Of a stretch of 64,000 nucleotides of DNA, positions 45,546-53,807 are shown piece by piece. The position numbers were made by a program, and so were the translations under genes. Every line of letters begins with the position of its first letter. Position 1 is the stretch's first letter. The notes beneath the pieces are model-generated. The model did no database searches, was not told the origin of the DNA, and was given only the letters and a program-made list of their open reading frames with translations. Source of the DNA: Clostridium sp. AM22-11AC (GTDB taxonomy: Bacteria > Bacillota > Clostridia > Lachnospirales > Lachnospiraceae). Location: the NCBI RefSeq assembly GCF_003473545.1, contig NZ_QUCM01000005.1:1-64000 (forward strand), given 5' to 3'.

Positions 45546-46058
45546 ATGAATTTGATCGCAGCAGCAGATGAAAACTGGGGAATTGGAAAAAATGGCGGAC
45601 TTTTAGCCCATATTTCCGGTGACATGAAATATTTCCGTGAGACTACAAAAGGAAAAATAGTAGTCATGGGACGAAAGACTCTGGAAAGTTTTCCAGGGGG
45701 AAAGCCATTAAAGAACCGTGTGAACATTGTCCTTACCGGAAATAAGGATTTTGTGCCGGAAGGTGTGGTCATCTGCCACAGCGTAGAAGAGACACTTGAA
45801 AAATTAAAGGAATATCCCAAAGAAGATGTTTTCATCATTGGCGGTGGCATGATCTACAAAGCCTTCCTGCCATGGTGTGAAAAAGCGTATATTACCCACG
45901 TTTACCATACATTTGAGGCAGATACCTATCTGCCGGATTTAGAAAAGCAGGCAGGCTGGAAGTTAACATCTGTCAGTGACAGATATACCAATGAACCAGA
46001 AGGCGAACAGCCTGCAATGGACTATGAATTCAGGATCTACGAAAGGCAGAATGGATGA
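45546..46058 (+). CDS. folA: Dihydrofolate reductase
   Basis: 170 residues. It reduces dihydrofolate to tetrahydrofolate with NADPH. The catalytic acid is Asp26 in SGDMKYF, MGRKTLES is the NADPH motif, and FIIGGGMIYKAFLP is the second glycine motif. The start at 45546 follows AAGGGG; the TTG at 45540 is unlikely. A TATAAT at 45503-45508 is the likely -10, with a poor -35. It overlaps the second DHFR gene by 4 bp and is divergent from thyA. Confidence 0.93.
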   Translation: MNLIAAADENWGIGKNGGLLAHISGDMKYFRETTKGKIVVMGRKTLESFPGGKPLKNRVNIVLTGNKDFVPEGVVICHSVEETLEKLKEYPKEDVFIIGGGMIYKAFLPWCEKAYITHVYHTFEADTYLPDLEKQAGWKLTSVSDRYTNEPEGEQPAMDYEFRIYERQNG

Positions 46059-46552
46059 AATTTCTTGTAACAGCTGATAACAATGGGGCTATTGGCAGAG
46101 GAGCACAGCCCTTAGTGACGATTCCGGCTATGCAGCAGAGTTTCTTAAAAGAGACTCAGGGCAAAGTAGTGGTCATGGGACGAAAGACTCTGGAAGGACT
46201 TCCCGGTGGACAGCCTCTTGGAAACCGCGTCAATGTGGTACTTTCAGAAAATCCGGCCTATAAGATAAAAGGCGCTGTTGTATGTCACAATATTGATGAA
46301 GCACTGGAATATTTAAAACAGTTTTCTTCTGAGGATATATATGTGATCGGCGGAGAAAGCATTTTCCGACAGTTCCTGCCTTATTGCAATACCGTTTATC
46401 TGACTCATATTGATTATGAATATGATGCAGATGTAAAGTTTCCTGTAAATTTATGGAAATCCCAGGAATGGGAGATGGTGGAAGAAGGAGAAGAACAGAC
46501 TTATTTCAGTCTGTGTTATACACCGGAAATTTTTGTAAGAAAGCAGGTCTGA
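46055..46552 (+). CDS. Divergent dihydrofolate reductase paralog lacking the catalytic acid
   Basis: 165 residues, clearly a paralog of the upstream FolA: VVVMGRKTLEGLPGGQPLGNRVNVVLSE, YVIGGESIFRQFLP and VYLTHIDYEYDAD match it closely. Aligned without gaps, Asp26 of FolA becomes Met26 here (PAMQQSF), and the preceding substrate loop is changed. NADPH-binding motifs are kept. It starts in ATGA overlap with folA. It may be a regulatory or structural partner, act on another pterin, or be decaying; the intact frame argues against simple decay. Confidence 0.88.
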   Translation: MKFLVTADNNGAIGRGAQPLVTIPAMQQSFLKETQGKVVVMGRKTLEGLPGGQPLGNRVNVVLSENPAYKIKGAVVCHNIDEALEYLKQFSSEDIYVIGGESIFRQFLPYCNTVYLTHIDYEYDADVKFPVNLWKSQEWEMVEEGEEQTYFSLCYTPEIFVRKQV

Positions 46553-46583
46553 TGTAAAAATTTGATATTGGGGGGAGAAAAAC

Positions 46584-47495
46584 ATGAAAAGTGACGGCAG
46601 CGTGTTTACACTGGAAAACGAAGAACTTCTGATCATGGTTGAGCGTCATGGTTCTCAGCTTTCCAGGATCTATGATAAAAAAGCAGACAGGGAGATCCTG
46701 TGGAGCGCAGACCCGGCAGTATGGAACCGTCATTCACCTATCCTTTTTCCATTTATTGCCAAATCTGTAAATGGAAAATACCGCTATGAGGGAAAGGAAT
46801 ACAATATTTCTTCTCATGGATTTGCAAGAGATATGGACTTTGAGCCGGTCCTTTGCGATATGGATGAGTGTACATACGTATTAAAAGACACGCCGGAGAC
46901 AATGGAAAAATATCCGTTCCATTTTGAACTGGAGATCACACACCGTTTAAAAGGACGTACCATTGAAACGTCCTGGAAAGTGACCAACTTAAATGGAAAA
47001 GAAATGCTGTTTATGATCGGTGGTCATCCGGCATTTCAGGTTCCGGAAGGAAAGAACATTTACGATTATACCCTTGTATTTAACAAAGAAGGGGTAAAAG
47101 CAGGGGAACATCAGGACAGTCTTCATTATCAGGCTCCTAATGCAGAGGGATATGAGGACCGTTCTCTTCAGGGTGATCTGAAACTTACAGATGGAAAAGT
47201 TCCTGTAACACCAGGATTTTTCGATACAGCACTGACTTATATGTTCGATCATGAGCAGATCAGCAGTGTAGGACTTTTGACAGATGGAAAGCCATATGTT
47301 ACAGTATTATGCGACGGATTTCCTTTTGTAGGAGTCTGGACCATAGAAAAGACACACCCCTTTGTATGTCTTGAACCATGGTATGGAGTATGTGACTCAA
47401 AGAATTTTACCGGAGAGTTAAAAGAAAGACAGGGCATCCAGAGCTTAAAAGCATGGGAGACCTGGGAAAAAGGTTACAGCATCAGGATAGAGTGA
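46584..47495 (+). CDS. Aldose 1-epimerase family protein (LacX-like)
   Basis: 303 residues, a galactose-mutarotase beta-sandwich. HSPILFPFIAKSVNGKYRYEGKEYNI, SSHGFARDMDF (with the conserved His) and GGHPAFQVP are LacX/aldose-epimerase features, and CLEPWYG holds the C-terminal acid. It interconverts sugar anomers; the specific sugar is unknown. A strong GGGGGGA precedes the ATG. It follows the DHFR pair by 31 bp, which may be chance. Confidence 0.85.
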   Translation: MKSDGSVFTLENEELLIMVERHGSQLSRIYDKKADREILWSADPAVWNRHSPILFPFIAKSVNGKYRYEGKEYNISSHGFARDMDFEPVLCDMDECTYVLKDTPETMEKYPFHFELEITHRLKGRTIETSWKVTNLNGKEMLFMIGGHPAFQVPEGKNIYDYTLVFNKEGVKAGEHQDSLHYQAPNAEGYEDRSLQGDLKLTDGKVPVTPGFFDTALTYMFDHEQISSVGLLTDGKPYVTVLCDGFPFVGVWTIEKTHPFVCLEPWYGVCDSKNFTGELKERQGIQSLKAWETWEKGYSIRIE

Positions 47496-47559
47496 TCTGC
47501 CTGGTCTATAATAGAAAAAATAATGTCCACTGGACATAAAACATTTTAGGAGGGAAAAC

Positions 47560-48450
47560 ATGTACAAGATTGTAAATGCAGAATGTCTGGCAGACAAGAT
47601 CTATCTGATGGATGTGGAAGCACCCCGTGTAGCAAGAGCCTGTCAGCCAGGAGAATTCGTTATCGTTAAGATGGATGAAGTAGGAGAGAGAATTCCCCTT
47701 ACTATCTGCGATTTCGACCGTGAGAAGGGTCTGGTAACCATCGTATTCCAGATCGTAGGTGCTTCTACCATGCGTATGGCAGAACTGAAAGCCGGAGATT
47801 ATTTCCAGGATTTCGTAGGTCCTTTAGGACAGCCATCTGAGTTTGTAAAAGAAGACTTAGAAGAAGTTAAGAAGAGAAAATACCTGTTCGTAGCAGGTGG
47901 TGTTGGTTCTGCTCCTGTTTACCCGCAGGTTAAGTGGATGCATGAACATGGCATTGATGTAGATGTAATTGAAGGTTCCAAGACCAAGAGTCTTTTAATT
48001 CTGGAAGATAAGTTAAAAGCAGTTGCAGGAAATCTGTACGTAACTACAGATGATGGTTCTTACGAGCGTAAGGGCATGGTAACTGAGGTTATCAAAGACC
48101 TGGTTGAAAATCAGGGTAAAAAGTACGATGTATGTGTTGCCATCGGACCAATGATCATGATGAAATTCGTATGTAAGCTGACCAAGGAACTGGGAATTCC
48201 AACTATCGTCAGCCTGAACCCGATCATGGTAGATGGAACTGGTATGTGTGGAGCATGCCGTGTTTCTGTAGGCGGTGAAGTGAAGTTCGCATGTGTAGAC
48301 GGACCTGAGTTTGACGGACATCTGGTAGATTTCGACCAGGCTATGAAACGTCAGCAGATGTATAAGACAGAAGAAGGCCGTGCGATCCTGAAATTCCAGG
48401 AAGGCAAGACACATCACGGCGGATGCGGAAACTGCGGAGGTGAAGAATAA
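47560..48450 (+). CDS. nfnA: NfnA-type ferredoxin-NADP reductase subunit alpha
   Basis: 296 residues. An FAD domain (GERIPLTICDFDREKGLVTIVFQ), an NAD domain (FVAGGVGSAPVYPQ) and a C-terminal iron-sulfur region (GTGMCGACRVSVGGEVKFACVDGPEFDGH). With NfnB it forms the electron-bifurcating NADH-dependent ferredoxin:NADP oxidoreductase of anaerobes, in the cytoplasm. The C terminus is Cys-rich (HHGGCGNCGG), somewhat longer than needed. It overlaps nfnB by one base. Confidence 0.9.
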   Translation: MYKIVNAECLADKIYLMDVEAPRVARACQPGEFVIVKMDEVGERIPLTICDFDREKGLVTIVFQIVGASTMRMAELKAGDYFQDFVGPLGQPSEFVKEDLEEVKKRKYLFVAGGVGSAPVYPQVKWMHEHGIDVDVIEGSKTKSLLILEDKLKAVAGNLYVTTDDGSYERKGMVTEVIKDLVENQGKKYDVCVAIGPMIMMKFVCKLTKELGIPTIVSLNPIMVDGTGMCGACRVSVGGEVKFACVDGPEFDGHLVDFDQAMKRQQMYKTEEGRAILKFQEGKTHHGGCGNCGGEE

Positions 48451-49838
48451 TGGACGTATTAAAGAGAGTACCTGTAAGAGAACAGGATCCAAAGGTAAGA
48501 GCTACTAATTTTGAGGAAGTATGTCTTGGATATAACCAGGAAGAAGCACAGGAAGAAGCAACCCGCTGCTTAAACTGCAAGAACGCACAGTGCGTTAAGG
48601 GCTGCCCTGTATCTATCAACATTCCAAAATTCATTTCAGAAGTAAAAGAAGGCAAGTTCAAAGACGCAGCAGCAACTATCGCTGAGTCCAGTGCACTGCC
48701 AGCAGTCTGCGGACGTGTTTGTCCACAGGAGAGCCAGTGTGAAGGAAAATGTATCCGCGGCTTTAAGGGCGATCCTATTTCCATCGGTAAACTGGAGCGT
48801 TTCGTAGCAGACTGGTCCAGAGAGAACGGCGTTGTACCGGCTAAGCCAGAGACCACCAATGGTATCAAGGTAGCTGTGATCGGTTCCGGTCCTTCCGGTC
48901 TGACCTGTGCAGGAGATCTTGCAAAACTGGGCTACGAAGTAACCATTTTCGAGGCACTTCATGAGCCAGGCGGCGTTCTTACTTATGGTATTCCTGAGTT
49001 CCGTCTTCCAAAGACCAGAGTTGTACGTCCGGAAGTAGAGAACGTTAAGAAATTAGGCGTTAAGATCGAAACAGACGTTATCATCGGCAAGTCCGTTACC
49101 ATTGACGAACTGATGGAAGAGGAAGGCTTCAAGGCTGTATTTATCGGTTCCGGTGCCGGACTTCCTAAGTTCATGGGTATCCCTGGTGAGAACGCAAACG
49201 GCGTATTATCCGCAAATGAGTACCTGACCAGAAGCAACCTGATGAAGGCATTCCGCGATGACTATGACACCCCGATCTACTTAGGCAAGAAAGTTGCCAT
49301 CGTAGGCGGCGGAAACGTAGCAATGGATGCTGCAAGAACCGCTCTTCGTCTGGGCGCAGAAGTACATGTTGTATACAGAAGAAGTGAAGCAGAGCTTCCA
49401 GCCCGTGCTGAGGAAGTTCATCATGCAAAAGAAGAAGGCGTTATCTTCGACCTTCTGACCAACCCTGTAGAAATCTTAACTGATGAAAATGACTGGGTAA
49501 CCGGCATGGTAGTACGTAAGATGGAACTGGGCGAGCCAGATGCTTCCGGACGCCGCAGACCAGTAGAGGTAGAAGGTTCTGATTACACCATCGACGTAGA
49601 TACCGTTATCATGTCCCTTGGTACTTCTCCAAACCCACTGATCTCCTCTACCACAGAAGGACTGGAGACCAACAAGTGGAAATGCATCATCGCTGATGAA
49701 ACCAACGGCAAGACCACCAAGGAAGGCGTATACGCAGGCGGCGACGCTGTAACAGGCGCAGCAACCGTTATCCTTGCAATGGAAGCTGGTAAAGCAGGCG
49801 CCAGAGGTATTGATGAGTACTTGAAAGGCAATAAGTAA
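48450..49838 (+). CDS. nfnB: NfnB-type NADPH-dependent oxidoreductase subunit beta (GltD-like)
   Basis: 462 residues. The N terminus holds the two [4Fe-4S] ligand groups (CLNCKNAQCVKGCPV; CGRVCPQESQCEGKC), followed by FAD (VAVIGSGPSGLTCAGDL) and NADPH (KVAIVGGGNVAMDAARTALRLGAEV) binding domains. It is often annotated as glutamate synthase small subunit, but its partner nfnA directly upstream indicates the NfnAB transhydrogenase. A terminator follows. Confidence 0.9.
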   Translation: MDVLKRVPVREQDPKVRATNFEEVCLGYNQEEAQEEATRCLNCKNAQCVKGCPVSINIPKFISEVKEGKFKDAAATIAESSALPAVCGRVCPQESQCEGKCIRGFKGDPISIGKLERFVADWSRENGVVPAKPETTNGIKVAVIGSGPSGLTCAGDLAKLGYEVTIFEALHEPGGVLTYGIPEFRLPKTRVVRPEVENVKKLGVKIETDVIIGKSVTIDELMEEEGFKAVFIGSGAGLPKFMGIPGENANGVLSANEYLTRSNLMKAFRDDYDTPIYLGKKVAIVGGGNVAMDAARTALRLGAEVHVVYRRSEAELPARAEEVHHAKEEGVIFDLLTNPVEILTDENDWVTGMVVRKMELGEPDASGRRRPVEVEGSDYTIDVDTVIMSLGTSPNPLISSTTEGLETNKWKCIIADETNGKTTKEGVYAGGDAVTGAATVILAMEAGKAGARGIDEYLKGNK

Positions 49839-49869
49839 TATTTTCTAAATCCTATTTGAATTAAAAACA

Positions 49870-49920
49870 GATATCCCTTTGCAGTTGATCGTTAAGAGGC
49901 TGCAGAGGGGTATTTTTTTA
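49870..49920 (+). terminator. Terminator after nfnAB
   Basis: ATATCCCTTTGCAG pairs with CTGCAGAGGGGTAT, followed by a T-run. Confidence 0.85.
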
Positions 49921-50036
49921 TTTTTAATTTATAAAATTTAACAGGATTTTTATATTTTCAACAAGTAAAGATTGTGCTAATATAAATACATAAAAAGCGG
50001 CTCTTAATACGGGGGCGTACATAGGAGGTAATGTGT

Positions 50037-51494
50037 ATGGGAACTAACATTATTGTAACGGCTATTGTGGTCGTGTATCTTCTGTTTATGTTATGGATCG
50101 GCTGGTATTCTTCCACCAAGATCACAAGCAACACAGACTTTATGGTAGCAGGAAGACGATTAGGTCCCCTTTTAATGGCAGGAACACTGGCTGCAACGGA
50201 GATCGGCGGTGGCAGTTCCCTGGGTGTTGTACAGAATGGTATGTCCGGCTTTGGACTGAGTGCTTCCTGGTATATTACCACCATGGGTATTGCCTTTGTA
50301 ATCTTAAGTTTTATTGCACCGAAATTCCGTGCGGCTACTGTTAAGACCGTTCCGGAATATTTCCGCAGACGTTATGGCAAGGAATGTGGTCTGATCACAG
50401 CGATCATCATGCTGCTTCCTTTGGTAGGACTGACAGCAGGACAGTTTATTGCCTCAGCGGTTATCCTTTCCACCATGTTAAATATTGATTACCAGGTGGC
50501 AGTTGTGATCGTGGCAGTGGTAGTTACTGCTTATTCCATTATGGGCGGCTTGTGGAGTGTTACACTGACTGACTTTGTGCAGGTATTCCTGATCGTCATC
50601 GGTATGATCATTGCAATTCCTTTCGCATTAAATTACGCAGGTGGCTGGAGCAGCGTAACTGCAAACATTGAGCCGGGAACATTGAGCATGTTTAAGGGCT
50701 ATGATGTATTTGGCATTATTTCCCTGGTTGTTATGTATACAGCAACCTTCTCTGTTGGACAGGAAGCAGTATCCCGTTTCTATGCTGCAAAAGATGAGAA
50801 AGCAGCAAAGGGCGGCGCATGGCTGGCAGCTCTTGTAAACTTTATTTACGCATTTGTTCCTACTATTTTAGGTATCATTACACTGGCACTGATCAACATG
50901 GGCAAGTTCAGCGCAGATAAATTTGCTTCTGTAGGCGCCCGTTACGCCCTTCCGGTACTGGCTATGAACACCATGCCGGCACTGATCTGCGGTCTGCTGT
51001 TTGCAGGCATCATTTCCGCAACCATGTCCAGTTCCGACTCTGACCTGTTAGGTGCCGGATCTATTTTCGCAAATGATATTTACAAAGCAGTATTAAAACC
51101 GGATGCTTCCAGCCAGTCTGTTATGAACGTAACAAAGATCGTTATGTGTCTGGTAGGCGTTGCATCTATGTTTATTGCACTGTTTAATACCCAGAGCATT
51201 GTTTCTATCCTGATGTTCTGCTTTACCTTACGTGCAGCCGGTTCCTTCTTCCCATATGTTATGGGACATTACTGGAAGAAAGCTTCCAAGGCAGGAACCA
51301 TTGCATCCCTGCTTGCAGGAACAATCGTTGTTGTTTATCTGGAGCATATTTCCGGAGGCGTGCTCTTTGGCATTAAGTTCAGCCAGCCGATCATTCCTGG
51401 CCTGGTAGCAGCTTTCATCGGATTTATCGTATTTTCTAAGATCATGCCTCCTGAGCATGAGACAACGGAATTAGCACCGGAAGAGGATGACTAA
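50037..51494 (+). CDS. Sodium:solute symporter family transporter
   Basis: 485 residues, about 13 hydrophobic helices. DFMVAGRRLGPLLMAGTLAATEIGGGSSLG, YSIMGGLWSVTLTDFVQ and FAGIISATMSSSDSDLL are SSS-family signatures (the last includes the Na+-site serines). The substrate is not evident. The start at 50037 is preferred to the ATG at 50031 because AGGAGG lies 8 bases from the former and only 2 from the latter. Single-gene unit. Confidence 0.9.
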   Translation: MGTNIIVTAIVVVYLLFMLWIGWYSSTKITSNTDFMVAGRRLGPLLMAGTLAATEIGGGSSLGVVQNGMSGFGLSASWYITTMGIAFVILSFIAPKFRAATVKTVPEYFRRRYGKECGLITAIIMLLPLVGLTAGQFIASAVILSTMLNIDYQVAVVIVAVVVTAYSIMGGLWSVTLTDFVQVFLIVIGMIIAIPFALNYAGGWSSVTANIEPGTLSMFKGYDVFGIISLVVMYTATFSVGQEAVSRFYAAKDEKAAKGGAWLAALVNFIYAFVPTILGIITLALINMGKFSADKFASVGARYALPVLAMNTMPALICGLLFAGIISATMSSSDSDLLGAGSIFANDIYKAVLKPDASSQSVMNVTKIVMCLVGVASMFIALFNTQSIVSILMFCFTLRAAGSFFPYVMGHYWKKASKAGTIASLLAGTIVVVYLEHISGGVLFGIKFSQPIIPGLVAAFIGFIVFSKIMPPEHETTELAPEEDD

Positions 51495-51502
51495 GGTATA
51501 AA

Positions 51503-51540
51503 AATATCCCCCGTCTGTGATCTGCAGGCGGGGGAAAATA
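51503..51540 (-). terminator. Terminator for the minus-strand P1 peptidase
   Basis: TCCCCCG (51507-51513) pairs with CGGGGGA (51529-51535). On the minus strand it is followed by a short T-rich tract (ATATTTTTATA). Confidence 0.6.
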
Positions 51541-51555
51541 TATGAGATTTGTTTG

Positions 51556-51576
51556 AAACCGCCACTGGCGGTTTTT
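51556..51576 (+). terminator. Terminator for the symporter gene
   Basis: AAACCGCC-ACT-GGCGGTTT compact hairpin followed by T-rich sequence. Confidence 0.75.
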
Positions 51577-51590
51577 GTGTTTTAGAAGGG

Positions 51591-52544
51591 TTATTTCGCA
51601 GCTTTTACAGCGATCTGGATCGCTTCTGCCATTACTTCAGCAGCCAGAGTTCCAGTCATATTTACATCTGCAGTCACTCTTGGGCCGCAGGAAGCAGCGT
51701 AGATAGAGTCGCCGTCTGCCATGGTTCCTACCGGGTTGATACAGCGTGAATAGGCGCTGCGGGTCATGGAAGCGATCTTATTTAATTCAGCCTTGGAGAA
51801 ATCACCATTTGTGATAATAGCACCAATGGTAGTATTGGAATTTTTAGCACGGAACAGATCGGTCTGCTGGCTCAGTTTGTAAAGTGCTTCTCTGGAGTCT
51901 GCAAAGCCGTCCATACCAGGAAGTTTTGGTCCTGCGATCTTTTCGCCGGTAGATGGATCATAAATATCACCCAGGGCATTTAAAACAACGACAGCGGCAA
52001 CTTTCAGGCTTCCTGCGCTGACAGCATAAATTCCAAGACCTGTTTTTGTGGCATATTCCCGTCCACAGATCTTTCCAACACTGGCGCCTGTTCCTGCGCC
52101 GGTGATACCGCTTTCCGGATGGTTCTTTTCCGCATCTTCACATGCCGCATATCCCATGGCAGCATCCGGCCGCACATCTGCCCGGCCGATCCCCAGGTCA
52201 TAAATACAGGACTGGCATACTAAGGGTACTTTTGCAAAGCCGGTATCATAGCCAATTCCATGTTCCTCCAGATAACGCATAACACCGTCACTGGCAGCCA
52301 GTCCAAAAGCAGAGCCGCCGGATAATACAATGGCATTAATGGGATTATCAGCAGTAACAGGAGAAGTAAGAGGTGTTTCCCTGGAAGCCGGACCACCGCC
52401 GCTGATATCGCAGCCGGCCTTGGCTCCCTCATCAAAACGAAGCACAGTGACACCAGTCATGGCATTTAAGTCCTGGGCATTTCCTATGCGGAGCCCTTCA
52501 ATTTCGGTAATAGAAATCTCTTTCAAAGGCGGAAATAATTTCAT
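51591..52544 (-). CDS. P1 family peptidase (DmpA/NylC-like)
   Basis: 317 residues, an N-terminal-nucleophile hydrolase that cleaves itself. The processing site is most likely Asn237-Thr238 in NSNTTIGAI, which would make Thr238 the nucleophile. SGGSAFGLAASDGV, VRPDAAMGY and GAGTGASVGKI are family motifs. Members hydrolyse beta- or D-amino-acid amides and nylon oligomers. The start at 52544 follows AAGGAGA. It is cotranscribed with the ECF S component 85 bp upstream on the same strand, suggesting the two act on related small amides. Confidence 0.88.
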   Translation of the reverse strand: MKLFPPLKEISITEIEGLRIGNAQDLNAMTGVTVLRFDEGAKAGCDISGGGPASRETPLTSPVTADNPINAIVLSGGSAFGLAASDGVMRYLEEHGIGYDTGFAKVPLVCQSCIYDLGIGRADVRPDAAMGYAACEDAEKNHPESGITGAGTGASVGKICGREYATKTGLGIYAVSAGSLKVAAVVVLNALGDIYDPSTGEKIAGPKLPGMDGFADSREALYKLSQQTDLFRAKNSNTTIGAIITNGDFSKAELNKIASMTRSAYSRCINPVGTMADGDSIYAASCGPRVTADVNMTGTLAAEVMAEAIQIAVKAAK

Positions 52545-52628
52545 AATAAACAAATCTCCTTATACATCTTTATAATATTTTTCCCGGACAAAACTGCCCG
52601 GGAAATCGTATTTTCATGTTAAATTAAG

Positions 52629-53261
52629 TTATTTCTTTAAAGCAGCTGTCAGTGCTCTGGAAACAGCACTTCCAAGAATGGTGCATACAACAGCTTCAAT
52701 AGCACCCTGAATACCTACAAACAGGACAACAAAGAACAGTGGATTGGAAGTTCCAAGCCCGGAAGCAATGTTCTGGATGTATTCTGTATGGAAGAAGAAC
52801 AGTACCAGGGAACTCATAAACAGCAGGGTGTTTAACAGCGGGCAGGAAAGGCTTGCAATAACGAAAGCTCCGTTTTTGGAAACTTTCTTAAGAGCAGCGA
52901 AGATCAGGCCGCACAGCCATCCCTCCAGGATACGGGGAACTAATAAAGTAAATAAAAGACCAAATGGGTTGATCTGTAATAAAGCTGCGCTGAAAGCAGA
53001 ACCACCGGTAAGAGCCATAATGGCACTGGTCAGACCAAAAGCGCCGCCGCAGATGGCGCCGGCTGTTGGACCAAGGATAATGGCGCCTACAGCAACAGGC
53101 ACAGTTAAAAAGGTAATGGTAAGTCCCGGGGTACGCAGATAACCAAGAGGTGAAAATGCCATGACAAAGATAATGGCAACCATAAGAGCTAACTTCACCA
53201 TAAAAGTGGTCCGTGAACGGGACATCTCAGAAGTTACGGGATTTGCAGTTGTTGTTTTCAT
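52629..53261 (-). CDS. ECF transporter substrate-binding S component
   Basis: 210 residues with about six hydrophobic segments. TVPVAVGAIILGPTAGAICGGAFGLTSAI is the conserved S-component region following the N-terminal helix. S components capture a vitamin or related molecule for import with the shared EcfAAT module, which is not in the window. The vitamin is not identifiable by eye; pantothenate-type S components look most similar, but this is weak. The N-terminal 22 residues are polar. AGGAGA precedes the ATG. Confidence 0.82.
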   Translation of the reverse strand: MKTTTANPVTSEMSRSRTTFMVKLALMVAIIFVMAFSPLGYLRTPGLTITFLTVPVAVGAIILGPTAGAICGGAFGLTSAIMALTGGSAFSAALLQINPFGLLFTLLVPRILEGWLCGLIFAALKKVSKNGAFVIASLSCPLLNTLLFMSSLVLFFFHTEYIQNIASGLGTSNPLFFVVLFVGIQGAIEAVVCTILGSAVSRALTAALKK

Positions 53262-53704
53262 TGTGTTCTCCTTTTTCGCTGATAAAACGGCACTGGTTCT
53301 ATCTGCATATCTGCAGTTTCACAGCTCCCCCTGTTTTTCAGCCTTTATTTAGTTTGTTTTGGGGATACAATGAACGGAAACTTAAGAGTAAAAAGCTCAG
53401 TTCCAGACCATAAGATCATAGAAAATCAAGTAGAATAAAGTTGTATACATGATACAGGTAAAAAGCATCTGGTTACAGCCATAAAAGGTCTGCACGGGCA
53501 AATTCCTGCAAAGTATATAATTTATAAAAAGGTCTGATCATGATACATTTTCCTAAGAATAACGTTCAAATTTAATATAGCATAAATCTGGAAAACAGCA
53601 AGTTTTTATGCAGGTACAAAGGAAAAAAGCATAAAGCTGGCAGTACATTTGACAGAAAATCCAGTAGCATTTCAGGGTAAATGTGGTTATAATGTAATGG
53701 GTGC
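53262..53704. other. Long intergenic region between ECF S gene and murC
   Basis: About 440 AT-rich bases without a credible gene. On the plus strand TATAAT (53688-53693) is a -10 candidate for murC with a weak -35; TTGACA at 53649-53654 is 33 bp away, too far to pair with it. On the minus strand the 5' leader of the ECF S gene holds a CTGCA-GATA-TGCAG hairpin near 53300. TPP, FMN, preQ1, folate and cobalamin riboswitch cores were looked for and not found. Confidence 0.5.
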
Positions 53705-53706
53705 CG

Positions 53707-53744
53707 AAAAAAACAAGCGCCGCGAAAGCGGCATTTGTTTTTTT
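53707..53744 (+). terminator. Terminator-like hairpin in the murC leader
   Basis: AAAAAACAA..GCCGC-GAAA-GCGGC..TTGTTTTTT. It has the core of the nrdD terminator at 31927-31979 and, like it, sits just before a repeat copy. It lies between the -10 candidate at 53688 and murC, so it could attenuate murC. Confidence 0.7.
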
Positions 53745-53754
53745 CAAGCCCATT

Positions 53755-53794
53755 AACGAACAACCCGTCTGCGAAGCAGACAGTAGAGCGCGTA
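53755..53794 (+). repeat. Three-way-junction repeat, copy E (truncated)
   Basis: CGAAC then hairpin 1 GTCTGC-GAA-GCAGAC, then CAGTAGAGCGCG, where similarity stops before the second arm of hairpin 2. It ends 13 bases before the murC start codon, next to the ribosome site. Confidence 0.75.
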
Positions 53795-53807
53795 GAAAGG
53801 ACACACC

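Noticed and set aside
53262..53560. A riboswitch in the leader of the ECF S gene
   Set aside because: TPP, FMN, preQ1, folate and cobalamin core motifs were looked for and not found; only small hairpins are present.
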